Source of the DNA: a virus
Reading direction: 5' to 3' (one strand)
IMG/VR virus record: IMGVR_UViG_3300030102_006279
Coordinates: 1 to 58,692 of that record
Length of the DNA stretch: 58,692 nucleotides
Positions 34,289 to 42,177 of this stretch are shown one piece after another (position 1 is the first letter of the stretch; the number at the start of each line of letters is the position of its first letter). The notes below the pieces were generated by a model. That model was not told the origin of the DNA. It did not search any database and worked only from the letters and a program-made list of their open reading frames with translations. A program made the translations under genes and the position numbers.

Positions 34289-36550
34289 CTACCATTTAAA
34301 TATATCAACTACTAGACCACCTGTTTTCTTATAAAGTTTAAAAGGTTTTGCTTTCATTTCAGGTGATATTTTTAAACCAAATGCCGGATAATACAAATCA
34401 GGATCATCAGGACCCATTTGTACGAGCTTTGAATCAAAATCAAGCATACCTTTGGCGTTTTCAGCTTCTATTTTAGTTTTAAAAGCTGCAAAGTGTTCTG
34501 TGCTAGTGTAATGAAAAGTTTCATTGCCATAGGTTCCCTGTGTTTTATATCTTACAAGTTTAAACGGTTTGGTCGGATCTGATTTGGCCACCTGTATTAC
34601 TTTTGCTTCTGTATTATATTCTTTTGCTAATCTCTTTAGGATACTAGGTAAGATGGCAGTTTGTTTGGGATTGGTTGGCTCGCCTTTTATAGCAAAACCT
34701 TCAAAACCTGCTTTACCTTTTGCATTACCATAGAAACGCGGTGTAAATTTTTTTACATCTCCACCTCTTTTACCTATAGCCACCATTTCTACTGGATTGA
34801 TTGCGATGTACTCTACATCATTTTTAGCAGCAATATTGGCTAAATATTTCATACCATGCGCGGCATATCCTCTTTCTGTATCAAACAAAGGTTGAAAATC
34901 TCCTAATGCTGAGTTATACCTTGCTCTCAATTCATTTCGTGTAGCTATACTAGTTGAGTTATTTTTTGTGTCTTTTACAACTTGTGCATACTCTTCAAAT
35001 AATTTTTTACTTTTTTTATAGTCGTCTTCATCAAAACGACCTTTTACTTGAATAGTTTCTCTTAAGTGATCGTCAATCTCTTGAAATTTACTGATTCGTT
35101 TGTCTTTAAATAAAGGTAAAACATAATTCATATTGGTAGGATTAAGTCGTACATCACGGTCTCCTTTCGCTTGTCTTACCTTATCTCGCATACCTTGTTG
35201 TATATCTGCCTGCATTTCATCAAGCACATAAGCTTTTTCATCTGGTGCACCTTTTACTGCTCGAGTACCATAACGGACATGGTATAGTTGGTTTTGATAC
35301 TCCTTAAAATGAGCAGCTGTAGGCACTTTAAAATCTTCACCGAAAATACTTTTTTCAAATTTTCCCTCAATATCTTTTAATACAACAATATCCTCGTGAT
35401 AATCTTCTGCGCCAAACAATCGATACCCATCTTCTCTTCCATAGTGGATCCTTCTTGCGTAGGGCGTGTTTTCTATTTGTTTTACAAGATTATCATTAAA
35501 TGCTGCTCCTTTTCTTAGCAACGGAGCCATCATTTCACTGTAGGGTATCCCTGCATTTTCCAACACTACTTTTGGATCAACATTTACTTCTGCTTTTAAA
35601 AGATCTTCTAATTTGCGAGCAAAATTAGCAAACTCATAATCATCATCTGAGTTTACCTCTTTGGTGTGCCCATAATTTCTTAATCCAAAATTAGCTTTTT
35701 TTTCATAGTAATCTCTACTGATTTTATCAATACCTCTTCTTAACTCAGTAAGTTTCGCAAGTTCCGTAGTATCAGTGCTTTGTACTTTATCAGCGGTGGA
35801 TACAACCGATGAGCGTAAGCGCCCCATGGTATCTTCAAACTCATCAAAAAAATCATCACTGACTGTACGCAGTGACTTTTGGTCATAACCCATTCTAATA
35901 GAGGCGGTGTTGTTAGCTGGTGCTCTGGCCACCATCTCAAGTAAGGTTTTGGCACTTACTGGAATATTGTTGTCCATCGCCACTTTTAAGTAGCCACCTC
36001 TTAGATTTTGATCCTTATCAAACAAAGCAATATTAGTATCTGCTAATTCATCGCGAGTGACGCCTGTTTTCTTTGAAGCTGTTTTAAAATAATCAGCCCA
36101 AGCTTGAGCAGGTGCCATGTACCCTTTTTTACGGCCCATGTTTGGAAAAGTCGCTATGGTGTCAAATAAAACTGAACCTTGCACACTAGGGTCCACATTA
36201 GGTCCTGTGTTTCGTCCAGCAAGAGTCAGTGGATTGTCTTTTACCCTTTGCTGAATCTCTTCTACTACTTTGATGTTTTCCTCTAATTCAGCTTTATTGA
36301 TAGCAAATTCTTTTTGAATTTTTTGTGCATCATCAGGGGTGGTCGTGTCCGGTAATTTATCTGAAGCTATTTGAGGTTCTTCTTCCGGCTTGGGTCCTTT
36401 TTTAAAACCTTTGATACCTTGAAAAATTTTTTTACCCGCACGAGCTAATGGTGTTCTGGCTAGAATACCTGTGGCTATACCCGCACCGATACCTAAAGTC
36501 GTTAGATCATCACTGCGCTCTTCTCGTACATTTTTGTCTGTTTCGGCCAT
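34289..36550 (-). CDS. Large protein with polyvalent-protein (LPD)-like C-terminal domain (753 aa)
   Basis: N-terminal Gly/hydrophobic stretch (LGIGAGIATGILA). In the C-terminal third, YHVRYGTRAVKGAPDEKAYVLDEMQADIQQ and YLANIAAKNDVEYIAINPVEMVAIGKRG reproduce the pattern of domains associated with large polyvalent proteins (HVRF...vLFIEEiQSDWH, then k.llryAaengyd.iaw.tgeqqa). Here D-E-x-Q-x-D replaces the usual E-E-x-Q-S-D. Polyvalent proteins are often injected with the DNA and bear several activities. Located between TerL and portal. The enzymatic role is unknown. Confidence 0.75.
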   Translation of the reverse strand: MAETDKNVREERSDDLTTLGIGAGIATGILARTPLARAGKKIFQGIKGFKKGPKPEEEPQIASDKLPDTTTPDDAQKIQKEFAINKAELEENIKVVEEIQQRVKDNPLTLAGRNTGPNVDPSVQGSVLFDTIATFPNMGRKKGYMAPAQAWADYFKTASKKTGVTRDELADTNIALFDKDQNLRGGYLKVAMDNNIPVSAKTLLEMVARAPANNTASIRMGYDQKSLRTVSDDFFDEFEDTMGRLRSSVVSTADKVQSTDTTELAKLTELRRGIDKISRDYYEKKANFGLRNYGHTKEVNSDDDYEFANFARKLEDLLKAEVNVDPKVVLENAGIPYSEMMAPLLRKGAAFNDNLVKQIENTPYARRIHYGREDGYRLFGAEDYHEDIVVLKDIEGKFEKSIFGEDFKVPTAAHFKEYQNQLYHVRYGTRAVKGAPDEKAYVLDEMQADIQQGMRDKVRQAKGDRDVRLNPTNMNYVLPLFKDKRISKFQEIDDHLRETIQVKGRFDEDDYKKSKKLFEEYAQVVKDTKNNSTSIATRNELRARYNSALGDFQPLFDTERGYAAHGMKYLANIAAKNDVEYIAINPVEMVAIGKRGGDVKKFTPRFYGNAKGKAGFEGFAIKGEPTNPKQTAILPSILKRLAKEYNTEAKVIQVAKSDPTKPFKLVRYKTQGTYGNETFHYTSTEHFAAFKTKIEAENAKGMLDFDSKLVQMGPDDPDLYYPAFGLKISPEMKAKPFKLYKKTGGLVVDIFKW

Positions 36551-36555
36551 AGATC

Positions 36556-38031
36556 TTAGTAGTAGTTATATGTCTTTTCAGGAAGATCATCCTCGTCCTT
36601 ATAGTCTGAGTATAACTCAACAAAGTTGCCTTGACGATACCTTAGTAGAGCTTGACTCATCGAATCGACATAATCATCATTAGCACCATGCGGAAATGCG
36701 GCACATTCATCAATCACATCTTCGGCAAATTTTTCACCATACGGATACCACACGGACCCACTTTCAAAGATAGGGGCTACCGAGTTGACTCGAGTGTGCT
36801 TGTCATTGCCTCTTGTCGGAGTGAATGGGACCACCGGTATGCCCATGCGTCTGAACTCTTGGGTCAGTGGTTCACCGGACGCCTTCTGCTCAACAATAAT
36901 TGTTTCTGGCTCCCAGTACCGTTGAGCGTCCATCGCCACAGCTTTGAGCTCTGGAAAATCAAACTTACCACGCAAAGCATCTAACAAAATAACATTTGGC
37001 GCACCGCCTTCGTCTGGAAAAAATATACCCCAAGTCGTAATAGCACTATAGTCCGCCGTTTCTTTTTTCGAAAACGCCGTATCATAACTTTGAATGACAT
37101 GTTGTAACATAGGTAAACTTTCTTTCTCCCAAGGTTGCCACCACTCACGCTTGATGATCGCACCTTCCTCTGAAGTAGGCTCTTGCATGTACTGTGCCGA
37201 CCAGTTTCTGATTGGAATCGAGGCTTTGATTTTTTCTAGCTCTTCAATGTCCCAGTACTCAGGCCACACAGGGTTCCCTGAGTCAAGGATCGCTGGAAAA
37301 GATATCTGTCGCCAAGTGTCAGCTTTGGGTTCGGTCTGTGCTCGTAAGAGTCTACCGGTCAAATCATCTTCGGCCCAGCGGGTCATAACTACTAGTATCG
37401 AACCGCCAGGTTGTAAACGCTGACGAGGACCAGAAGTGTACCACTCGTACGCACGCTCCATGGCAGTGTCTGACATAGAATCTTGTTCTGTATGAGGGTC
37501 ATCGATAATCAGTAAGTCTGCACCACGGCCCGTGATTGACGAACCAACGCCAGCAGCATAGTATTCACCACCATGATTCGTTTCCCATCTACCTTTGGCT
37601 TTGGAATCCTCACGCAACTTTACATCACCAAAAATCTGTTTGTATTCCGGTGAGTCAATGATGTTACGAACCTTGGCTCCGAACCTTGCTGCAAGTTCGG
37701 TATTGTGTGACACCTGCATAATTTTTAATTTAGGGAACTTACCAATAATCCAAGCAGGAAAGTAAACAGAAGCAAACTCTGATTTGGTATGCCTAGGAGG
37801 CATATTTATGATGAGCCTCCCTTTTCTTTGGTCTGCAATATCAGTAAATTCTTTAGCTATGATCTGGTGGTGTCCCCACTCACTCATAACTTTTGATTTT
37901 CTACAAATAAAATCGGGCCAAACTTCTTGCACAAAAGCTAAAAAATTATCCTGACAAAGCTTTACATGCTGTATCCAAAGCCTTTCGACTTCGAGCCTCA
38001 TCTGTTCTGTGGTCATTAGATCGGTCTGCAT
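36556..38031 (-). CDS. terL: Terminase large subunit (about 491 aa)
   Basis: Walker A-type motif NMPPRHTKSEF near residue 90, Walker B LLIIDDPHTEQDS, ATPase motif III region MTRWAEDDLTG, and a C-terminal RNase H-like nuclease with SYDTAFSKKETADYS and later VEQKASGEPL and GANDDYVDS acidic residues. Packages DNA with TerS, encoded 4.4 kb away, through the portal encoded downstream. Start uncertain: ATGs at 38031, 38016 and 38001 are all possible and the region has TATAAT at 38039-38044; an ATG at 38031 would be nearly leaderless, so 38016 (MTTEQ) may be used. Confidence 0.93.
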   Translation of the reverse strand: MQTDLMTTEQMRLEVERLWIQHVKLCQDNFLAFVQEVWPDFICRKSKVMSEWGHHQIIAKEFTDIADQRKGRLIINMPPRHTKSEFASVYFPAWIIGKFPKLKIMQVSHNTELAARFGAKVRNIIDSPEYKQIFGDVKLREDSKAKGRWETNHGGEYYAAGVGSSITGRGADLLIIDDPHTEQDSMSDTAMERAYEWYTSGPRQRLQPGGSILVVMTRWAEDDLTGRLLRAQTEPKADTWRQISFPAILDSGNPVWPEYWDIEELEKIKASIPIRNWSAQYMQEPTSEEGAIIKREWWQPWEKESLPMLQHVIQSYDTAFSKKETADYSAITTWGIFFPDEGGAPNVILLDALRGKFDFPELKAVAMDAQRYWEPETIIVEQKASGEPLTQEFRRMGIPVVPFTPTRGNDKHTRVNSVAPIFESGSVWYPYGEKFAEDVIDECAAFPHGANDDYVDSMSQALLRYRQGNFVELYSDYKDEDDLPEKTYNYY

Positions 38032-38038
38032 ACAAATT

Positions 38039-38067
38039 ATTATAACGATAACTAGACTTTTTGCTAG
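38039..38067 (-). promoter_or_regulatory. Possible late promoter before terL
   Basis: Perfect TATAAT on the minus strand 8 nt before the first terL ATG, after a terminator that would block upstream read-through. The -35 position at 17-nt spacing reads CTAGCA, a poor match to TTGACA, so a phage or host activator would be needed. Confidence 0.38.
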
Positions 38068-38191
38068 TATGTGCATCTATGAAATAGGATTTATAGGCCA
38101 GTTTGCAAAATCGTACGGCTGTGCGTGGGAATGGCAATTTTTTTAAAAGAATGGATTTTGTATTTTGATATGAGCCTTGTAGATTATAGAC

Positions 38192-38220
38192 AAAAAAAAG
38201 AGGCACAATCCTTGTGCCTC
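38192..38220 (-). terminator. Rho-independent terminator between small genes and terL
   Basis: On the minus strand GAGGCACAA, GGA, TTGTGCCTC form a perfect 9-bp stem followed by eight T residues. Downstream of the 84-aa gene and upstream of terL. It separates the accessory transcripts from the late operon. Confidence 0.92.
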
Positions 38221-38243
38221 AAATCTAGCAAGTAATTTATCTA

Positions 38244-38498
38244 TTACTCTAATTCAAGATTGCCTTGAAGTTTTTCTGCAAGAGGTTGCAAAAGAATTGC
38301 TATGTGAGTTTTTAAATCACTTGATTGAGCTGTGCCTTGATACTTAATTAGATTTTCTAAAAGTATCTTTTCTAATTGACTAGCATAAAGTTGATAGTCT
38401 ATTTGCTCATTGACAAGTACACCCTCTACCCTTTCCCTCTCTTGAGGTGTTAGTTGACTTTCCACAAATTGCATTAAGTTAAAATTATTATTAGGCAT
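38244..38498 (-). CDS. Small hypothetical protein (84 aa)
   Basis: Mostly helical, amphipathic (FVESQLTPQERERVEGVLVNEQIDYQLYASQLEKILLENLI). Starts 2 nt after the 124-aa gene's stop and ends before a strong terminator. No family recognised. Confidence 0.6.
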   Translation of the reverse strand: MPNNNFNLMQFVESQLTPQERERVEGVLVNEQIDYQLYASQLEKILLENLIKYQGTAQSSDLKTHIAILLQPLAEKLQGNLELE

Positions 38499-38500
38499 TA

Positions 38501-38875
38501 TTATTCCCCCTTTAAGTTTAATTCGTCATAAGATGTAACTGTTGTATTATCCTTAATAACTTCCTCTATATGATGCAAAGGAATTGAATAATTTACAGCT
38601 AATGAATTAATAACATTTTTATAATCTACTACTTTTCTTTTTTTAGGTGTAAGAAAAAAATAGGTATAAGCATTGTTAGTTTTTACAGCAACAGTTTTTC
38701 TGATTAGTTTATTAAGAATAGATAAAACATTTTTTCTACTTTTGTTATATAAATCCTTATCACTATCAAATTGCTGTTTAAAGGTTGCAAAAGATTTCAA
38801 TAATACCCTTTCGTCTTTTGTAAGTTTTTTATCTGTTGATAAGATAAAGTTGTCATTTAGTTTTTGTAAGTTCAT
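38501..38875 (-). CDS. Hypothetical protein (124 aa)
   Basis: Lys-rich helical protein (LSTDKKLTKDERVLLKSFATFKQQFD; RKNVLSILNKLIRKTVAV), with YFFLTPKKRKVVDYKNVINSL in its C-terminal part. ATG follows a GAGAGGTAAAAAT leader. First gene after the GC-rich repeat array in transcription order. No recognised domain. Confidence 0.6.
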   Translation of the reverse strand: MNLQKLNDNFILSTDKKLTKDERVLLKSFATFKQQFDSDKDLYNKSRKNVLSILNKLIRKTVAVKTNNAYTYFFLTPKKRKVVDYKNVINSLAVNYSIPLHHIEEVIKDNTTVTSYDELNLKGE

Positions 38876-39005
38876 ATTTTTACCTCTCTTGATTAATTAA
38901 TATTGTCTTACCCTTTTAATTATAAGGAATTTTTATCCCATATCAACCTATATATGCATATATATAGAAAATAATTTTGCTTGACTTTTTTTCACGAAAA
39001 CTATG

Positions 39006-39341
39006 CTGGGGTTTTTTTTATATGCCCACACCCACTCGTGCCTCGTCCAAACGGGACGGCGTGGTAAAGACTCCTGGGCTTTTTTCATATAACGACACGG
39101 ATCGAAATCTTTCTGCAAACGGCGGGACTGACCAGGTTCTCGCCCCCCAGCCAGAAAAGTATTGACTAAAGAACCGAATGAGCTTCTTGCAAACGGCGGG
39201 ACTGCCGATGAAACCCCAGCAGAAAAGTATTTACCAAGAGAACACAATAAGCTTCTTGCAAACGGCGGGACTGACCAGGACCCCAGTGCCCAGCAGAATA
39301 AACTATATAGCTTACAGACCACGAACGGCGGAACGGCGGGA
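39006..39341. repeat. GC-rich composite repeat array (five to six units)
   Basis: The gene-free stretch from 38876 to 39472 is dominated by this array. GC blocks with core CGGGACGGCG or ACGGCGGGAC occur near 39051, 39119, 39192, 39261 and 39322-39340, spaced ~64-73 nt. Three central copies are close tandem repeats (TTGCAAACGGCGGGACTG at 39187 and 39256, and a diverged copy at 39113). Each unit pairs a CC(T/A)GG or CCAGCAG segment, an AT block (TTTTTTATATG, TTTTTTCATATAA, ACTATATAG) and the GC block. The units also create long false reading frames (LLANGGT repeats). No protein gene is supported here. Confidence 0.75.
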
Positions 39342-39349
39342 CAACAGAC

Positions 39350-39385
39350 AAAAAAAACCCCGAGCACGCGTTAGTATACTCGGGG
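39350..39385 (-). terminator. Terminator after the 199-aa gene
   Basis: On the minus strand CCCCGAG and CTCGGGG pair over a 14-nt loop and are followed by eight T residues. It lies 88 nt past the stop of the 199-aa gene and before the composite repeat array. Confidence 0.85.
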
Positions 39386-39472
39386 AAAGTAGGTCGCTAA
39401 TGAATTAAAAAACTAAAACTAAAAAAATTCATTGACCTCGAGGACGGCGAGGGTTTCTCGCCTATATGCCTA

Positions 39473-40072
39473 TCAGCATATTTCAAAACCTCCAGAGTGT
39501 CTACAAAAATTTGCAAATCTTTGCACATTGTCAACATCAAAAGGGTAACTATCTTCCCAGCTTCTTTGTTTATAAAGCTTGTCCCATTTCTTTTTCTGCA
39601 CTTCTGGATAGTTAGCAGGTGCAAGGTTGTCCTTACCTGTTAGCTTTATAACTTCTTGCTTTAATGCTTCCATTTTCTTTTCTACCTTAGCATTATGCTC
39701 TTGAGCTACTTTCATAGCTTCCTTGACTTCCTTTTCTTTTTTAGCAGTATGCCCTTTATGAATAAGTAAATCTAAAGAGTTAGCAATTCTGATTGCTGTA
39801 TCTTCGTCAACTTGATGACCTGAATTCATATGCCATTCGTCATAATCTTTTTCAGCAATCTCGCCCGTAAACTCATACACATAATGAGCTAACTGTCGCC
39901 ACCACCAAACATTGTTGCGAAAATACTCGCCAACATTTTCTTCTTGATATTTTTCCTTTGCTTCAAAATATGCTTTCTGCTCTTCTTTTGAAGGTTTACT
40001 TTCCCAATCAATCGTTGGCTCAACACTACCTTCTTTTATTGTCGGATTTAATCCGTATACATCAAAACCCAT
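39473..40072 (-). CDS. Conserved phage protein, MGFDVYGLNP type (199 aa)
   Basis: MGFDVYGLNPTIKEG, GEYFRNNVWWWRQLAHYVYEF and MNSGHQVDEDTAIRIANSL form a pattern I know from many phages as a conserved protein of unknown function. The C-terminal part is a coiled coil. Gene is monocistronic by the terminator after it and a repeat unit upstream. Confidence 0.75.
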   Translation of the reverse strand: MGFDVYGLNPTIKEGSVEPTIDWESKPSKEEQKAYFEAKEKYQEENVGEYFRNNVWWWRQLAHYVYEFTGEIAEKDYDEWHMNSGHQVDEDTAIRIANSLDLLIHKGHTAKKEKEVKEAMKVAQEHNAKVEKKMEALKQEVIKLTGKDNLAPANYPEVQKKKWDKLYKQRSWEDSYPFDVDNVQRFANFCRHSGGFEIC

Positions 40073-40238
40073 TTTTCTATCCTCACTTTTTTAATTAATA
40101 GTATCTCCCATATTAGCAAATATTCAAGATATTGCAATTTTTTTTAGCTCCTTATTTGCGATATTTCAATCTGCCCTATACTAGAGTACCCCCAAAATTG
40201 ATTAAAAGGATGAGTTGTGTACCATCTGCGAACTGAAA

Positions 40239-40322
40239 TTACCAGGGGACTGGTAACCAGCCTGGGTTTTTATATAAGAGCAAAGCTGTCGCGGGACGGC
40301 GCGGCGCGGCGGGGCCAGCAAC
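40239..40322. repeat. Composite repeat unit with hairpin
   Basis: Perfect 7-bp hairpin TTACCAG-GGGA-CTGGTAA (40239-40256), then CCTGGGTTTTTATATAAG and, 15 nt later, a GC block CGGGACGGCG with CGGCGCGG extension. On the plus strand CCAGG/CCTGG followed by T5 looks terminator-like. Same order of elements as the other repeats in 39.0-41.5 kb. The rest of the 250-nt gap between genes (40073-40238) is AT-rich without recognisable features. Confidence 0.65.
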
Positions 40323-40427
40323 TTAGAACCAAAGACTTGCCAAGTAGATGGCAAGCAGCAACGAGACTCCAGGCATTAAGAAGATGAAGAGCAGCATGGC
40401 CAGCAGGGCCCCAGACAACAAACCCAA
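40323..40427 (-). CDS. Tiny hydrophobic peptide, TTG start (34 aa)
   Basis: Reads M-GLLSGALLAMLLFIFLMPG-VSLLLAIYLASLWF, two hydrophobic segments joined by Pro-Gly, from TTG. GGAGG lies 9 nt before the TTG, formed by the end of the 61-aa gene. Size and two membrane segments are holin-like, and GC content is high as in the surrounding repeats, so it could also be a repeat artefact. Ends before a GC block. Confidence 0.45.
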   Translation of the reverse strand: MGLLSGALLAMLLFIFLMPGVSLLLAIYLASLWF

Positions 40428-40429
40428 GT

Positions 40430-40615
40430 CTACTCGCCTCCATCTGAGTCACCGGCGGCGGGATCCTGGGCTTCATATTGTTCCTGCTCTTCCAGCTGCT
40501 GAGCCCACTCGGCGTGGGGATCAGGATCCAGAGATGGTATATCTATAGCCACATGATCTTCATGGACTTCGGCACGAGCGGCGGGATTCAATTGTAATAA
40601 CATATCTACTAACAT
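40430..40615 (-). CDS. Small acidic protein (61 aa)
   Basis: ATG preceded by AGGAGAAG with good spacing. Acidic, Gln/Glu-rich (EWAQQLEEQEQYEAQDPAAGD), with NPAARAE near the start. Two GGCGGGAT-type GC units of the repeat family fall inside this gene and specify the PAA stretches, so the repeats are partly coding. Function unknown. Confidence 0.6.
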   Translation of the reverse strand: MLVDMLLQLNPAARAEVHEDHVAIDIPSLDPDPHAEWAQQLEEQEQYEAQDPAAGDSDGGE

Positions 40616-40623
40616 AGCTTCTC

Positions 40624-40920
40624 CTAATTTGTAATTTTATTGGCATAAGTAACGTCTTGTTCATTCGTGTGAAACGAAACTCTTTCATCCAACGAAAACT
40701 CTGCGTGTGCAGGTACATTTTGTACTGTGCCCACACCTTTGTTTCTGTCCCCATCGGTGATCAACACCCACATCTTTTCTGTTACACCGTCAGGGGCTTT
40801 TGGAAAAACGCAGTATATGTATTCACTTGGCACATCAGGGTTGTTCTTGACTTCGTGATACAAGTCTTTTCCGTGTTCGCTACAGCTATAAACCACATTG
40901 CCTTTTTCTTTCTCATTCAT
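40624..40920 (-). CDS. Small hypothetical protein (98 aa)
   Basis: Acidic protein with CSEHGKDLYHEV near residue 12 and the later segment EYIYCVFPKAPDGVTEKMWVLITDGD. Ends EQDVTYANKITN. Coupled by overlap to the small basic gene upstream (8 bp). No family recognised, although a short conserved beta core is likely. Confidence 0.6.
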   Translation of the reverse strand: MNEKEKGNVVYSCSEHGKDLYHEVKNNPDVPSEYIYCVFPKAPDGVTEKMWVLITDGDRNKGVGTVQNVPAHAEFSLDERVSFHTNEQDVTYANKITN

Positions 40921-41068
40921 CTTTTTTCACCTCTGCTTTTTCCATTAATTTTTTTTCCAGGTCGTTGTAAAAGTTTTCCCATATATTTCTAGGTACACTT
41001 GAAAGACGCATATCCTTTTTTTTCTTTGCAATATATCTTTTTATTTTCTTTTTTTCTTTCTCGTCCAT
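40913..41068 (-). CDS. Small basic protein (51 aa)
   Basis: Lys-rich, MDEKEKKKIKRYIAKKKKD, then LSSVPRNIWENFYNDLEKKLM. AGAGGACAAA precedes the ATG as a ribosome-binding site, and the stop lies inside the next gene's start (ATGAATGA). Not previously delimited because of its short length. First gene after the 41.2-41.4 kb repeats. Confidence 0.6.
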   Translation of the reverse strand: MDEKEKKKIKRYIAKKKKDMRLSSVPRNIWENFYNDLEKKLMEKAEVKKDE

Positions 41069-41154
41069 TTTGTCCTCTCTTATTGTTTTAATGTACTCCC
41101 ACCTTATCCCATATTAAATAGTATTGCAACCTTTTTCTTCAGATGAAACGCTCA

Positions 41155-41535
41155 CCCGAACTTCCTGGCTGGGCTTAGCTTTATATATACCCTGCTTTCT
41201 GATCCATTGTTGAACGGGACGGCGGGGCAAAAGCTTCGCATCACCGAGCCCAGGAACTAGCTGGTTACGCCAGCTGGTTCCTGATGGTATAGAGAAACAG
41301 CGCGCGACGGCGCGGCGCGGGACGGCGGGACTAGAACTTCTCAGGAGAAAGGATCCTGGCTGGGATGGCCAGCAGGATCTTTATATGACTTAGGTCCCAG
41401 CGGGACGGGGCGCGGCGGGACGGGACTTCAGGAGTGATGATGCACGTGGCGTGGATCAGCAGCCTGGGAAGCCAGCAGGATCATATGATATAAAGTTTCG
41501 GGGTCAGCGCGGGACGGCGCGGCGCGGGACAAGGA
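41155..41535. repeat. GC-rich composite repeat cluster with hairpins
   Basis: The gene-free 41069-41427 region carries four GC blocks of the CGGGACGGCG family (near 41213, 41301, 41400 and 41506), a 14-bp hairpin CAGGAACTAGCTGG / CCAGCTGGTTCCTG (41251-41283, one wobble) and CCTGGCTGG/CCAGCAGG arms (41354-41376). AT blocks CTTTATATATA, CTTTATATGA and TCATATGATATAAAG precede the GC blocks by 12-30 nt. The cluster continues into the 3' end of the nuclease gene. Elsewhere in the gap I see only AT-rich sequence. Confidence 0.72.
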
Positions 41536-41844
41536 TTCTATGACGCTCGGTGCACGGACCTCTAGAAGTTCTAGCCTTGACTCCGAGGTACCTACATTGA
41601 GAATACGAACAGTTCCACCTGCTTGTTGATAATTTAAATGCCAGTTAATCTGAAACTTTGACAACCCACAATTCTTAACATCTGTGGCTTTGAGTTCTAA
41701 CCAAAAAGACCTGCCTTCAATACACCCAAAAACATCAGGTATTCCGTTGATTGTAGAGGATTCTATACGAGTTAAATGCCAGTCTTTACGCCCTTTCTGA
41801 AGCTGGTTAATCTTCTTCCATAATTTTGACTCTTTGGTGGACAT
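41428..41844 (-). CDS. VRR-NUC-like nuclease with repeat-derived C-terminus (138 aa)
   Basis: The core carries a PD-(D/E)xK nuclease of VRR-NUC type: ESSTINGIPDVFG, then SFWLELKATDV (E-x-K) and LSKFQINWHLNYQQAGG. After about residue 105 the reading continues SLSRAAPSRADPETLYHMILLASQAADPRHVHHHS, encoded by composite repeats. The normal domain would end near residue 100, so the tail looks like repeat invasion with readthrough to a new stop. Role could be recombination, packaging or defence. Confidence 0.75.
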   Translation of the reverse strand: MSTKESKLWKKINQLQKGRKDWHLTRIESSTINGIPDVFGCIEGRSFWLELKATDVKNCGLSKFQINWHLNYQQAGGTVRILNVGTSESRLELLEVRAPSVIESLSRAAPSRADPETLYHMILLASQAADPRHVHHHS

Positions 41845-41871
41845 TTAATTAATTTGATATACGATATTATT

Positions 41872-42177
41872 ATGGATCAAAAAATAGACAAATATGGTAA
41901 TTTAACTATATCACTCTTTGACATAAATGACAAAAGTGATGAGGACAAATTTTTTTATTTTTATATGGGTCTTGACCGACCTAATAAAAAAATAATTGAA
42001 AATGCTTTTTACCAAGCTTATTCAAAAAAATTACTTAACAAAAAAGACCCAGACATCATTCATCACGAAGAAAATGGTGTAACTCACATTGAAGTACACC
42101 CTTCAAATATTTTAGCAAATATAGAAATTATTAAGAGGATTTTAGCGACCGATGTGTTTGAAGATGAAAACGAGTAA
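41872..42177 (+). CDS. Small hypothetical protein (101 aa)
   Basis: Rightward gene divergent from the nuclease gene. Start taken at the ATG MDQKIDKYGNLTI; an upstream ATG at 41854 gives six more residues. Hydrophilic, with FYFYMGLDRPNKKIIENAFYQAY and HEENGVTHIEVHPSNILANIEI. Overlaps the next gene's start by 26 bp. No family recognised. Confidence 0.6.
   Translation: MDQKIDKYGNLTISLFDINDKSDEDKFFYFYMGLDRPNKKIIENAFYQAYSKKLLNKKDPDIIHHEENGVTHIEVHPSNILANIEIIKRILATDVFEDENE

Noticed and set aside
37946-38206. 86-codon frame overlapping the terL start
   Set aside because: Overlaps the terL N-terminus and a terminator in another frame; hydrophilic without motif.
38948-39367. 139-codon leftward reading frame in the repeat array with AVPPFARS repeats
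   Set aside because: Its repeats are the translation of the tandem DNA units, it starts inside a terminator loop, and equivalent long frames exist on the other strand; no ribosome-binding site seen.
39162-39374. 70-codon rightward frame with LLANGGT repeats
   Set aside because: A product of the ~70-bp tandem repeats with no start signal; overlaps a terminator.
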